Source: Streptomyces sp. SPB162 (lineage in GTDB: Bacteria > Actinomycetota > Actinomycetes > Streptomycetales > Streptomycetaceae). From it: DNA of 64,000 nucleotides. The notes under the pieces are model-generated. The model did no database searches, was not told the DNA's origin, and saw only the letters and a list, made by a program, of their open reading frames with translations. The translations under genes were made by a program, and so were the position numbers. Every line of letters begins with the position of its first letter. Positions within the stretch are counted from its first letter, which is position 1. Below are positions 7,188 to 16,206 of the stretch, piece after piece. The DNA is taken from assembly GCF_029504575.1 (NCBI RefSeq), contig NZ_JAQFII010000001.1:3293001-3357000 (forward strand), given 5' to 3'.

Positions 7188-8753
7188 CTACCGCCCCGAC
7201 GCCCCCCGTAGCTCCGCCTTCACCACCTTGCCGCTCGCGTTCCTCGGGAGTTCGTGCAGGAAGTGAACCTCCCTCGGGACCTTGTAGTTGGCCATTTCGC
7301 GGCGGGACCAGGCGATCAGGTCGTCGGCGGCGAGGGTGGAGTCGGGGCGGCGGATGATGTAGGCCTTGCCCACTTCGCCGAGGCGGGGGTCCGGGATGCC
7401 GATGACGGCGGCGTCGGTGACGTCGGGGTGCCGGCGCAGGGCCTGTTCTATCTCGGCGGGGTACGCGTTGAAGCCGCCGACGATGAACATGTCCTTGATG
7501 CGGTCGGTGATGCGCAGGTTCCCGTCGGCGTCCATGACGCCGACGTCGCCGGTGTGCAGCCAGCCGTCGGGGTCGATGGCGCGGTCCGTCTCGTCGGGGT
7601 CCTCGAAGTAGCCGCGCATGACGTGGTAACCGCGGACCAGGACCTCGCCCGGTTCGCCGGGGCCCGCGGACAGGACGCGCACCTCGGTGTCCGGGATGGC
7701 GCGGCCCGAGGTGGAGGCGATGACTTCCGCCGGGTCGCCCCGGCGGCACATCGTGACCGTGCCGCCGGCCTCGGTGAGGCCGTACGCCGTCAGGACGGTG
7801 GCGATCTTCAGCTCGGAGCGCAGCCGTTCGACGAGTTCGAGGGGGACGACGGCGGCGCCGGTGACGACGAGGCGCAGCGCGCTCAGGTCGTGTTTGGCGC
7901 GGGCCGGGTGGTCGAGGATGGACTGGTGGAGGGTGGGCGGGCCGGGGAGGACGCTGATGCGTTCGGCGGCGATGTTGGCGAGCGCGGTGTCGACGTCGAA
8001 GACCGACTGCGGCACCATGGTGGCGCCGCGCATGAGGCAGGCGATGATGCCCGCCTTGTAGCCGAACGTGTGGAAGAACGGGTTGACGATCAGGTAGCGG
8101 TCGCCCTCGGTCAGTCCTGCCAGCTCGCTCCAGACGCCGTAGACGCGCAGCGTCTGGGCGTGGGTGATGACGGCGCCCTTGGGGTGGCCCGTGGTGCCCG
8201 AGGTGAACGTGATGTCCGAAGGGTCGTCGGGGCGCAGCGAGTCCGCCCGGCGGCGTACCGCCTCGCGGGAGACCGTCTCGCCGGCCGCCAGGAAGTCCCG
8301 CCACGTCCGGTACCCCTCGGGAGCGGTGTCGGAGAGCACGACGACATCGCGCAGGTGCGGCAGTTCCGCGTCGGCGCGGCGCAGCGAGGCGACGTAGGAC
8401 GTGCCGAGGAAGGTGCCGGTGATGAAGAGCAGTCTGGCGCGGGTGCGCCGCAGGACGTAGGCCGCCTCGGCGCCCTTGAAGCGCGTGTTGAGCGGGACGA
8501 GGACGCCGCCCGCGGACACGGCGCCGAGTGCCGCGACGATCCAGTCGAGCGTGTTGGGCGCCCAGACGGCGACCCGGTCGCCCGCCTCGACGCCGGCCGC
8601 GATCGTGGCGGCGGCGGCCCGTTCGACGCGTTCGCCCAGCTCCGCGTAGCTGACGCGGGTCCGGCCGTCGACGACGGCCTCGCGGTCCCCGTGCTGCCGT
8701 ACCGCCGCCCGCACCAGCCCTGGGATGCTGCCCCAGTCCAGGTCACCGCGCAT
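7188..8753 (-). CDS. FadD3-like acyl-CoA ligase (AMP-forming)
   Basis: 521 residues from ATG 8753. ANL-superfamily motifs are clear: the P-loop FTSGTTGHPKG (about residues 183-193), the YGLTEAGG block, GWLHTGDVG, and the C-terminal LPRNASGKVVK carrying the catalytic lysine. It activates a carboxylic acid to a CoA thioester through an acyl-adenylate. Overall sequence resembles the FadD3 type that activates the steroid-derived propionate HIP in mycobacteria and rhodococci, but substrate cannot be fixed from sequence. It is divergent from the Ltp-DUF35-ECH operon, with two copies of the shared palindrome between them. Confidence 0.88.
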   Translation of the reverse strand: MRGDLDWGSIPGLVRAAVRQHGDREAVVDGRTRVSYAELGERVERAAAATIAAGVEAGDRVAVWAPNTLDWIVAALGAVSAGGVLVPLNTRFKGAEAAYVLRRTRARLLFITGTFLGTSYVASLRRADAELPHLRDVVVLSDTAPEGYRTWRDFLAAGETVSREAVRRRADSLRPDDPSDITFTSGTTGHPKGAVITHAQTLRVYGVWSELAGLTEGDRYLIVNPFFHTFGYKAGIIACLMRGATMVPQSVFDVDTALANIAAERISVLPGPPTLHQSILDHPARAKHDLSALRLVVTGAAVVPLELVERLRSELKIATVLTAYGLTEAGGTVTMCRRGDPAEVIASTSGRAIPDTEVRVLSAGPGEPGEVLVRGYHVMRGYFEDPDETDRAIDPDGWLHTGDVGVMDADGNLRITDRIKDMFIVGGFNAYPAEIEQALRRHPDVTDAAVIGIPDPRLGEVGKAYIIRRPDSTLAADDLIAWSRREMANYKVPREVHFLHELPRNASGKVVKAELRGASGR

Positions 8754-8798
8754 GATGCTCCCCTCCGTCACGGACCTGCGGCCAAGACCGCCCACTAC

Positions 8799-8813
8799 CT
8801 GACTACCCGTCAG
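8799..8813. promoter_or_regulatory. operator palindrome 1 (CTGAC-N5-GTCAG)
   Basis: CTGACTACCCGTCAG, between the divergent CoA-ligase and Ltp genes. First of eleven copies of the same dyad placed at catabolic promoters in this window. Confidence 0.8.
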
Positions 8814-8825
8814 ATTAGCGGTACC

Positions 8826-8840
8826 CTGACTGGCTGTCAG
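8826..8840. promoter_or_regulatory. operator palindrome 2
   Basis: CTGACTGGCTGTCAG, centred 27 bp from operator 1 and 28 bp before the Ltp start. The tandem pair may allow cooperative binding at this divergent promoter. Confidence 0.8.
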
Positions 8841-8867
8841 CAGTGGTGACCATGCCGGGAGGTGTCC

Positions 8868-10019
8868 GTGAGCGCTGCCCTGAAGGACGCGACAGCGATC
8901 GTGGGAATAGGCCAGACCCCGTTCGCCAAGAACCTTGTGGAGTCCGAACGCACCCTCGCCTGCCGCGCGATCATCGCCGCGCTCGACGACGCCGGCATCA
9001 CGCCCGCCGAGGTCGACGGCTTCGCCTCCTACACGATGGAGGAGACCGACGAGGTCGAGGTGGCGAAGTCCATCGGCGCCGGGGACGTCACCTTCTTCTC
9101 CAAGGTCGGGTACGGCGGCGGCGGCTCCTGCGCGACCGTGGCGCACCTCGCGGCGGCCGTCGCCACCGGTCAGGCGACCGTCGGCGTGGCCTGGCGGTCG
9201 CGCAAGCGCGGCAGCGGCAAGCGCCCCTGGACCAACACCGCGGTCCAGCTCCCCACCCCCGGCCAGTGGACGCGCCCCTTCGGGCTGCTGCGCCCCGCCG
9301 ACGAGATCGGGATGCTCGCCCGCCGCTACATGCACGAGTTCGGCGCGACGCGCGACCACCTGTTCAACGTCGCCCTCGCCTGCCGCAACCGCGCCAACCA
9401 GAACCCCGCCGCGATGATGTACGAGCGCCCGCTGACCCGCGAGATGTACATGACGTCCCGCTGGATCAGTGAACCGCTCTGCCTCTTCGACAACTGCCTG
9501 GAGACCGACGGCGCGCTGGCCTGCGTCATCGTCAGCGCCGAGCGCGCCCGCGACTGCCGCCGAAAGCCCGTCTACGTGCACTCCGCCGCCCAGGGGCTGC
9601 CCGCGCAGCACCACGGGATGGTCAACTACTGGAACGACGACCCGCTGACCGGCCCGTCCTGGGCCACCGCGCGCCATCTGTGGAAGAACTCCGACCTCAC
9701 CCCCGAGGACGTCGACGTCGCCCAGATCTACGACGCGTTCACCCCGCTCATCCCGCTCTCCCTGGAGGGGTACGGCTTCTGTGGACGCGGCGAGGGCGCC
9801 GCGTACACCGAGGGCGGCGCCCTGGAGATCGGCGGCCGGCTGCCCATTAACACCGGCGGCGGGGGCCTCAGCGAGGCGTACGTCCACGGCTTCAACCTCA
9901 TCAACGAGGGCGTCAAGCAACTGCGCGGCGACTCCACCGCCCAGGTCCCCGACGCCGCGACCTGCCTGGTCACGGCGGGCGAGGGCGTACCGACATCCGC
10001 GCTGCTGCTGAGAAGCTGA
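8868..10019 (+). CDS. SCP-x/Ltp-type thiolase-like lipid-transfer protein
   Basis: 383 residues. GTG 8868 is chosen over GTG 8862 because the Shine-Dalgarno GGGAGG occupies 8857-8862. The fold is thiolase-like: N-terminal AIVGIGQTPFAK, a central GGGGSCATVAHLAAAVATGQ at the position of the thiolase nucleophile loop, EIYDAFTPLIPLSLE, and C-terminal NTGGGGLSEAYVHGFN. Ltp proteins of steroid degraders act with DUF35/OB-fold partners as retro-aldolases or thiolases that remove side-chain fragments. A DUF35 gene follows after 20 bp, supporting such a complex. Confidence 0.85.
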   Translation: MSAALKDATAIVGIGQTPFAKNLVESERTLACRAIIAALDDAGITPAEVDGFASYTMEETDEVEVAKSIGAGDVTFFSKVGYGGGGSCATVAHLAAAVATGQATVGVAWRSRKRGSGKRPWTNTAVQLPTPGQWTRPFGLLRPADEIGMLARRYMHEFGATRDHLFNVALACRNRANQNPAAMMYERPLTREMYMTSRWISEPLCLFDNCLETDGALACVIVSAERARDCRRKPVYVHSAAQGLPAQHHGMVNYWNDDPLTGPSWATARHLWKNSDLTPEDVDVAQIYDAFTPLIPLSLEGYGFCGRGEGAAYTEGGALEIGGRLPINTGGGGLSEAYVHGFNLINEGVKQLRGDSTAQVPDAATCLVTAGEGVPTSALLLRS

Positions 10020-10039
10020 GATCCGAGGAGCTGACCGCC

Positions 10040-10522
10040 ATGACCGCCACGCCCGTGAAGCCCGCACCGTCCGCACCGCCCGCCGACGACGGATTGCTGC
10101 TGCCCGTGGTCGACGACGACGGCGCACCCTTCTGGCAGTACGCCCGCCGCGGGGAGCTGCGCGTCCAGGCGTGCGCCGCCTGCGGCGTCCTGCGCTTCCC
10201 GCCCCGCCCCTGCTGCCCGCACTGCCAGTCCTTCGACAGCGAGTGGCGGCGGATGAGCGGCCGCGGCCGCATCTGGTCGTACGTCTTCCCGCACCCGCCC
10301 CTGCTGCCCGCCTATGCGGAACAGGCCCCGTACAACGCCGTCGTCGTGGAGCTGCTGGACGCCCCGCGGATCCGCCTCGTCGGCAACCTCGTCACGTCGG
10401 CCGACGCCGCACTCGACTCTGTCGACCCGTCGAGACTGCGCATCGGCGCCGGGGTGAAGGTCGTCTTCCACGCGATGGCGGACGGCGTCACCGTGCCGCG
10501 CTGGCTGCTGGAGCGGCCATGA
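10040..10522 (+). CDS. DUF35 Zn-ribbon/OB-fold partner protein
   Basis: 160 residues, ATG 10040 with GAGGAG upstream. The N-terminal rubredoxin-like zinc ribbon has two CxxC knuckles (CAACG and CPHC) around residues 44-60; the OB-fold follows (GRGRIWSYVFPHP). DUF35 proteins bind acyl-CoA and support Ltp-type aldolases/thiolases. Its stop overlaps the next start as ATGA, so it is coupled to the hydratase gene. Confidence 0.9.
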   Translation: MTATPVKPAPSAPPADDGLLLPVVDDDGAPFWQYARRGELRVQACAACGVLRFPPRPCCPHCQSFDSEWRRMSGRGRIWSYVFPHPPLLPAYAEQAPYNAVVVELLDAPRIRLVGNLVTSADAALDSVDPSRLRIGAGVKVVFHAMADGVTVPRWLLERP

Positions 10523-11292
10523 GTGCCACGGGTGTCACCTGTACGTCGAAGGACGGAGTCGCCGTCGTCACCCTGGACCGCCCGCGGCGCCACAACGCGA
10601 TCGACCTGGGCACCGTCGCCGAACTAACGTCCCTGTGGCGGGAGTTCCGGCTGAGCGACGACGTCCGCGCCATCGTCCTGACCGGCGCCGGCGACAAGGC
10701 GTTCTGCACCGGAATCGACCGTTCCGTCGACGTCCCGCAACCGCCGTCGCCGTACTCCATCGACGATCCGCTGCTGCGCCTCGGCCCGAAATCCAACGAC
10801 CTGTGGAAGCCGGTCGTCGCGGCCGTCAACGGCATGGCCTGCGGAGGCGCCTTCTACCTCCTGGGCGAGGCCGAGTTCGTGATCGCCGCCGAGCACGCCA
10901 CCTTCTTCGACCCGCACACGACGTACGGCATGGTCAGCGCCTACGAGTCCGTCCTCATGGCGCAGCGCATGCCCTACGGCGAGGTGATGCGGATGTCGCT
11001 GATGGGCACGGCGGAGCGGATGGGCGCGCGACGGGCGTATGAGACCGGCCTCGTGTCGGAGGTTGTCCCGGCGGACGAGCTGCTCGACGCGGCCGTGCGC
11101 GCCGCCGCCGTCATCGCCTCCTACCCGACGGAGGCGGTCCAGGGCACGGTCCGCGCCGTCTGGTCCGCCCGTGAGGCGGCCCGTGCGCACGCGCTGGCGC
11201 AGGCCCCGCACCTGATCGCGCTCGGGAACCTGCCGCCGGAACATCAGGCGGGGCTGTTCACGTCACGTCGCGGGGAGTTCAGGGTGCGTTGA
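10519..11292 (+). CDS. enoyl-CoA hydratase/isomerase family protein
   Basis: 257 residues, translationally coupled (ATGA) to the DUF35 gene. Crotonase-fold motifs include VAVVTLDRPRRHNAIDL, the oxyanion-hole strand VLTGAGDKAFCTGID and VAAVNGMACGGAFYLLGE (about residues 100-118). The usual catalytic Glu pair is not fully conserved, so a hydratase, isomerase or hydrolase are all possible. Third gene of the Ltp-DUF35 operon. Confidence 0.88.
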   Translation: MSATGVTCTSKDGVAVVTLDRPRRHNAIDLGTVAELTSLWREFRLSDDVRAIVLTGAGDKAFCTGIDRSVDVPQPPSPYSIDDPLLRLGPKSNDLWKPVVAAVNGMACGGAFYLLGEAEFVIAAEHATFFDPHTTYGMVSAYESVLMAQRMPYGEVMRMSLMGTAERMGARRAYETGLVSEVVPADELLDAAVRAAAVIASYPTEAVQGTVRAVWSAREAARAHALAQAPHLIALGNLPPEHQAGLFTSRRGEFRVR

Positions 11293-11311
11293 CCGCTGTC
11301 GGCCGGGGGTT

Positions 11312-11938
11312 TCAGCCGGCGCTGCGGTTGGCACTCGCGACGACGCAGTCGGTCCACTCACCGACCTGGACGGCGGCGTCCAGGTCCCCGGTGACCTCGA
11401 CCGTCTTCGTCGAGCGGGCCTTCACCAGGGTGCGGGAGAGTTTGGAGGTGCCGATGCGCTCGCCCTGGACGTTGTTCAGGCGCACCACGGCGGTGAAGTA
11501 GTACGACCTGGTGCCCCGGCTGTTGTCGATCCGCAGTTGTGACGTGGGCCGGGACGCCTCCGGGCCGGAGCTCTGGCAGCGCACGACGGTCACCTGGTCG
11601 ATCGCGGTGGGCTGCGACGTCGAGCCGGAAGAGCTGGACGAGCTCGGCGAGCTGGTGCTCCGGCGGTACGTCGTGGTGGACCGCGGCCGGGGGCTGTAGC
11701 TGTAGCCGGAACTGGAACCGGAGCTGGAATCAGAAGTCGAACCGGAACCGGAAGTGGAACCGGAGGATGACGATCCCGAGTTCGAGTTCGAGCTCGACGA
11801 GCCGCTGCTGCTGTGGCTGCTGCTGCAACCGCCCCCCTTGCCGTGACTCTTGCTCTTGCTCTTGCTCGAGCTGAACCCCGTGAGAGCGAGAACGACGACG
11901 GCGAGTACCGCGACAAGTCGCAGGTGGCGGAGGTGCAT
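11312..11938 (-). CDS. secreted serine-rich protein
   Basis: 208 residues with an N-terminal signal peptide (hydrophobic LVAVLAVVVLALTGF after HLRHLR). From about residue 24 to 105 it is an extreme low-complexity Ser/Gly/Thr linker (SKSKSK, then Ser runs). The C-terminal domain (about 110-208) contains two cysteines (VVRCQSSG and WTDCVVA) that may form a disulfide, and a beta-rich RSYYFTAVVRLNN stretch like small FxLYD-type extracellular domains. No enzyme motif is visible. Role unknown: exported, wall-associated or cell-surface. Confidence 0.7.
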   Translation of the reverse strand: MHLRHLRLVAVLAVVVLALTGFSSSKSKSKSHGKGGGCSSSHSSSGSSSSNSNSGSSSSGSTSGSGSTSDSSSGSSSGYSYSPRPRSTTTYRRSTSSPSSSSSSGSTSQPTAIDQVTVVRCQSSGPEASRPTSQLRIDNSRGTRSYYFTAVVRLNNVQGERIGTSKLSRTLVKARSTKTVEVTGDLDAAVQVGEWTDCVVASANRSAG

Positions 11939-12133
11939 GGTTGACGATCCCCAGTCGTTGGCAGGAGCGCGTCAGGTTAGCAGCCTGGTCCCGCGCACCC
12001 CCGCGAGCGGACGTCCAGTGGAACGGACATTCCTAGGCGAGTCCGTCCGCGTGGCGGGCTCGCGCCGCCCGGCATAGCGTGAGTCGCGTGGGGGGCCGGA
12101 TCGCACGGGGGCGCCGAGATTGGACGACGCACG

Positions 12134-12808
12134 ATGTTCCGCAACGTCTTCGGGTCCCTGATCGCCCTCTTCGGAGCGGCAGCCGCCGTCTGGAGCCCCT
12201 TCCGGGCCTGGTACGCAGGCCGCCACGGCTCGGAGATCCGCATAGAGGACCTCTTCGACGGGATCACGCCCGACCGGGCCGCCGTCCTGGGTTCCCTGTT
12301 CCTCCCCATGCTCTTCGCCGCCGTGATCACCCTGCTCGGGGTCCTGCTGCGCTCCCGGCTGCTCGTCGCCTGCGCGGGCGTCATCGTCCTCGGCTTCACC
12401 ATCCTGTGGATGGTGCGCCAGGGGCTCTCCGCCGGCTACCTCACCGCGGGCGGCAACGGCCTCGGCATCGGCGTGGCCAACGCCCTCGGCGGCGGCGCCC
12501 TGCTCCTGATCGGAGCCGCCATCATGTCGGGCCGCCGCCACCGCCGCACCTTGGGCCACACGCCGCCGCACGCGGTCGACCCCGTGGACCACCCCGCCGT
12601 GGACCACGTCGAGGACGACCCCACCCTGCGCCACCCCACCGTGGATGACACCGCTCCGTACCAGCCCACCGTGAACGACCCCGCCCCGCACCGGCCCCCC
12701 ACGGACGACACCGCGACCTGGCCCCGGGCCGAGACCGTCACCGGCCCGGTGTGGAACCCGCCCGAGCCCCCGACCGTACGTCCCACGGTGCACGAACGCC
12801 CGCAGTAG
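12134..12808 (+). CDS. membrane protein with repetitive acidic/His-Pro cytoplasmic tail
   Basis: 224 residues from ATG 12134. Hydrophobic segments at about 1-20, 52-72, 78-95 and 112-132 suggest four membrane passes. The last 90 residues are a hydrophilic tail of degenerate repeats of the form HPTVDDTAPYQPTVNDPAPH. No known catalytic motif. Single gene, convergent with afsK and followed by the palindromic element at 12839-13015. Confidence 0.75.
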   Translation: MFRNVFGSLIALFGAAAAVWSPFRAWYAGRHGSEIRIEDLFDGITPDRAAVLGSLFLPMLFAAVITLLGVLLRSRLLVACAGVIVLGFTILWMVRQGLSAGYLTAGGNGLGIGVANALGGGALLLIGAAIMSGRRHRRTLGHTPPHAVDPVDHPAVDHVEDDPTLRHPTVDDTAPYQPTVNDPAPHRPPTDDTATWPRAETVTGPVWNPPEPPTVRPTVHERPQ

Positions 12809-12838
12809 CGGTCCCGCAGTAGCCGTCCCCGTCGGACG

Positions 12839-13015
12839 CTAGTGCTCTGGCCGGAAAGGTTCACCGGTTCGCGGCGTCCGGCACGGCACTTCGCTGCGTT
12901 GTCGGAGTCGTCCGAGTACGCCCGGTACGAGGACGATCCTCCGCCGTGCGACGCACCGCACCGGACGCCGCGAATCAGGCAAACCCTTCCGGCCGGAGCA
13001 CCAGACACGGCCTAG
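12839..13015. mobile_element. MITE-like long imperfect palindrome bounded by CTAG
   Basis: About 177 bp begins and ends with CTAG. The left end AGTGCTCTGGCCGGAAAGG pairs with the right end CCTTCCGGCCGGAGCACC with few mismatches; further inner arms (for example CGCGGCGTCCGG with CCGGACGCCGCG) extend the fold. It has no ORF and lies between the 3' ends of convergent genes; its right edge contains the afsK stop codon. It could be a non-autonomous transposon relic or act as a bidirectional terminator. Confidence 0.5.
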
Positions 13016-15483
13016 GGCCGCCGCGCCGCGGCCCCCGTGCCCTTCACCGCGTCCAGCGCGTAGACGCAGCGGTCCTTGCTGCACGCGTACACGACCCCGT
13101 CCGCCGCCACCGGCGACCCCGTGATCTCGCCGCCCGTCTCGAGCTTCCAGCGCAGCTGGCCGCCGCCGGCGTCCACCGTGTAGAGGCAGTGGTCCTTCGA
13201 ACCGAAGTGGACGCGTCCGTCCGCGACGACCGGCGACCCGACGATCTCGCCCTGGGCGGCGAACCGCCACTTCGGATTGCCCGTGACCGCGTCGAGCGTG
13301 TAGAGCGCGCTGCCCGCGCCCAGCAGGACGTCGCCGCCGGCGACGAGCACCGGCTCGAGGGACTGCCGGGGCTCCGTGGCGACGCGCCAGCGGTCGCGGC
13401 CGTTGTGCGAGTCGAGGGCGTAGACGGTGCCGAGGTGGTCGGCGATGTAGACGCCGCCACCCGCGGCGCTCGCGCCCGGCACGTGGGCCGGCGGGCCGAA
13501 CATGACGGCGGGGGCGTCGAAGCGCCAGCGCTCCGACCCCGACCTGGCGTCGAGGGCGAGCACGCGCGTGCCGGCGGTCACGTAGACGACGCCGTCGGCC
13601 ACGACCGGCCTCGTCGGGACGCTGCCGGTGGCGCCCGGGACGCCGGACGCGCCGACCGGGTACGACCAGCGCTCGGCGCCGGACCCGGCGTCGATGGCGT
13701 AGAGGCGGCCGCCTCCCTGGAAGTACACCGTGCCCGCCGCGATCGAGGGCCCGGACTCGGGGGACTCGAACTCGGTCTGCGCGCCACCGCGCTCCCAGCG
13801 CAGCAGGCCGCGGTCGGCGTCCCAGGCCTGGACGCCGCCGCCGCGCGTGCCGGTGACGACCGTGCCGTGCTCGGCGCGCAACGAGTAGATCCACCCCTCG
13901 ACGCCGGTGCGCCAGAGGTCGCCGCCGTCGACCGTGTCGAGGGCGTAGAGGCTGGGTCCGTCGGAGGCGTGGATCCGGCCGTCGGCGACCGCCATCGTCC
14001 AGGCGACGTCGCGGGTCTTGAACTGCCGCCGCCCGCTGGCGATGTCGAGCGCGTGCACCTCGAAGGAGGTGACGTAGAGGCGGCCGTCGGAGACGACGGG
14101 CGTACCCCATACGTCGTTGGACATGCGGAAGCGCCAGGGCCGCCACTCCCCCGCCGGGGTCGGCGGCGAGGGCTGCTGCGCGGGAAGCGCGCCGGGCCCG
14201 TTGGCCCGGTGCGAGCCACCGCGCCGCACCCAGTCCGTGCCGGGGGCGCCGTTCGGCGGCTGCGCCCTGTGGTCGGCGTCGGCGACGCGCAGGCCCGGCC
14301 CTATCGGGGCGGAGCCGGCCAGTCGGACGGGACCGTGCGCGGGCGGCTCGGCCACGGCGCCACCGCGGCCGCCGACGGGCGCGTCGGGACGGCCGGGGCC
14401 GACGGGCCTGTTCGGACTGCCCGGACCGTTGAATCCGTCAGGACCGTTCAGCCCACCCGCACCACCGGCGCCACCCTGCCGGCCACCGGCCGCGCCGTGC
14501 CGGCCGTGCCCGACCGGGTCGGGGGTGCGGGGCGGGGCGGATGGCGGCGGGGGTGGTGAGGTCCTGGCGTTGACGGCGACGGCCGGGCGGCCGCTGCGCC
14601 GCTGTTCTATCAGCGCGACCGCGCCCGGCGGCAGCCACGCGGACGCCGTACCGGTGTCGTCGCTGCCGGTGGAGAAGAGGTGCGGGGCGAGCTGCGCCTG
14701 GAGCTCGGCGGGCGTGGGCCGCTGATCGGCCTCCATCCGCATGCAGGACTCGATGAGCGGCCGCAGCTCGCTGGGCAGACCCGCCAGGTCCGGGCCTTCG
14801 CGGAGCAGCATGAAGACCGTCTCGACGGGGTTCGCGCCGTGGAAGGGTGCGTGCCCCGTCGCGGCGAACACCAGCGTCGAGCCGAGGGAGAAGATGTCGC
14901 TGGCGCCGCGCACGCTGCGCGAGTCGCGGGCCTGCTCGGGCGACATGTACGCGGGGGTGCCGACGGCGACGTTCGTCATGGTCAGCCGGGTGTTGGACAC
15001 CCCGCTGGCGATACCGAAGTCGATCACCCGGGGCCCGTCCTCGACGACCAGGACGTTGGACGGCTTCATGTCGCGGTGTACGAGACCCGCGCCGTGAATC
15101 GACTGCAGCGCCTCGGCGACGCCGGCGGCGAGCCAGCGGACGGCCTGGGCGGGCATCGGCCCGGCCTCGTTGATGATCTCTTCGAGGGAAGGAGCCGGAA
15201 CATAGGCGGTGGCCAGCCACGGCACGGCGGCGCGCGCGTCCGCGTCCACGACGGCGGCCGTGTAGAAACCGCTGACCGCGCGGGCCGCCTCGACCTCACG
15301 GCTGAAGCGGACCCGGAAGAGCTGGTCCTCGGCGAGCTCGGCGCGCACCGTCTTGATCGCGACCCGGCGGCCCGAGGCCGACCTTGCGAGATAGACCAGC
15401 CCCATGCCGCCGGCACCGAGCCGGGCCAGCACCTCGAAAGGGCCGATCCGTCGCGGGTCGTGCTGCGTCAGCTGCTCCACCAC
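13012..15483 (-). CDS. afsK: AfsK serine/threonine protein kinase with PQQ-type beta-propeller
   Basis: 823 residues from GTG 15483 (MVEQLTQHDPRRIGP), the start matching the known AfsK N-terminus, with GGGAGGG upstream. Kinase motifs: GAGGMG (24-29), VAIK with Lys44, HRDMKPSN with Asp138, DFG at 155-157, and activation loop RLTMTNVAVGTPAYMSPEQ. Thr168 falls at the position of the autophosphorylation site reported for S. coelicolor AfsK. A Pro/Gly-rich linker (about 290-490) leads to PQQ-like repeats, each with YALD- or VYALD-type strands. AfsK phosphorylates AfsR, which then activates afsS; both are in this window. Confidence 0.93.
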   Translation of the reverse strand: MVEQLTQHDPRRIGPFEVLARLGAGGMGLVYLARSASGRRVAIKTVRAELAEDQLFRVRFSREVEAARAVSGFYTAAVVDADARAAVPWLATAYVPAPSLEEIINEAGPMPAQAVRWLAAGVAEALQSIHGAGLVHRDMKPSNVLVVEDGPRVIDFGIASGVSNTRLTMTNVAVGTPAYMSPEQARDSRSVRGASDIFSLGSTLVFAATGHAPFHGANPVETVFMLLREGPDLAGLPSELRPLIESCMRMEADQRPTPAELQAQLAPHLFSTGSDDTGTASAWLPPGAVALIEQRRSGRPAVAVNARTSPPPPPSAPPRTPDPVGHGRHGAAGGRQGGAGGAGGLNGPDGFNGPGSPNRPVGPGRPDAPVGGRGGAVAEPPAHGPVRLAGSAPIGPGLRVADADHRAQPPNGAPGTDWVRRGGSHRANGPGALPAQQPSPPTPAGEWRPWRFRMSNDVWGTPVVSDGRLYVTSFEVHALDIASGRRQFKTRDVAWTMAVADGRIHASDGPSLYALDTVDGGDLWRTGVEGWIYSLRAEHGTVVTGTRGGGVQAWDADRGLLRWERGGAQTEFESPESGPSIAAGTVYFQGGGRLYAIDAGSGAERWSYPVGASGVPGATGSVPTRPVVADGVVYVTAGTRVLALDARSGSERWRFDAPAVMFGPPAHVPGASAAGGGVYIADHLGTVYALDSHNGRDRWRVATEPRQSLEPVLVAGGDVLLGAGSALYTLDAVTGNPKWRFAAQGEIVGSPVVADGRVHFGSKDHCLYTVDAGGGQLRWKLETGGEITGSPVAADGVVYACSKDRCVYALDAVKGTGAAARRP

Positions 15484-16206
15484 TGCCCGTCCCTCCCCGT
15501 GGGGTGTTCCCCATATGGAAGCTGATTCTTCCTGGCGAAGGGTCCAGTTGCGAACCCGGGGGCGTAACGACACGAGATTCGTCGATTCTGTCGGTACGGA
15601 CCCCGGGTTCCGTCGAGAGTGAGCGGACGGCTGACCGGAGCGGGAAGCGGCTCGCGGCGGGACCCGAACCGGGCCGGAACCAGGCGAAACCCCGGCTCGG
15701 GCCGCGTCGGGCGGGGCGCCGCCCGGTCTCCGGCGGAGCCGATTCCGGGCTGCTGCCGAGCGACCTCGATCGAACGCGGAAGGAAGTCCGGACGGCGTGT
15801 CGCGGGGTGGCGTCGTGGCGCCCATGACACCTAATGAGGCGCTTCACGGCTTAACAGGGCAAATAGCCGGTTCCAGGCGCCGGGAATCTTTACCCACAGA
15901 AGTTATCCACAGGCTGTTGATAAGATGATTCGCTCGAATGGCGGACAGGAGCCGGTCCTGCGCGGTCTCGGCGGCCCGCTACCCCCGCCCGGGGCCGGAC
16001 GACGTCGGCCACGAAGCCGCGAATAGGTCTGACGGCCAGTTATCCGGCGGAATACGAGGGGAAAGCCAACAGAAAACGGGCGGACAAACGCGCTGCGTAT
16101 CCCTTCCAACACGGTCAGGAGCGCGCCCGCGCACCTGCGGAAACCGGTCGCCCCCATTTGCAGGAGGCCGAATCGCGCGCTGATCACCCGCCGGTAAACT
16201 GACGGC
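15484..16206. other. 723-bp intergenic region between afsK and the TetR gene
   Basis: No convincing protein is present. The half next to afsK is GC-rich with small dyads; 15830-15930 is unusually AT-rich and carries the DnaA-box-like dyad. Divergent promoters for afsK and the TetR gene presumably lie here. Confidence 0.6.
15903..15923. promoter_or_regulatory. DnaA-box-like dyad
   Basis: TTATCCACA (15903-15911) faces TGTTGATAA (15915-15923), whose complement is TTATCAACA, one base from the first. The 21-bp region is thus a near-perfect palindrome of two DnaA-box-like nonamers, with a third partial match (TACCCACAG, 15890-15898) beside it, in an AT-rich island. It may bind DnaA or a dimeric repressor. 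Confidence 0.5.

Noticed and set aside
15619-15834. 71-residue Arg/Gly-rich frame between afsK and TetR
   Set aside because: Composition is that of random GC-rich DNA and no ribosome-binding site precedes it.
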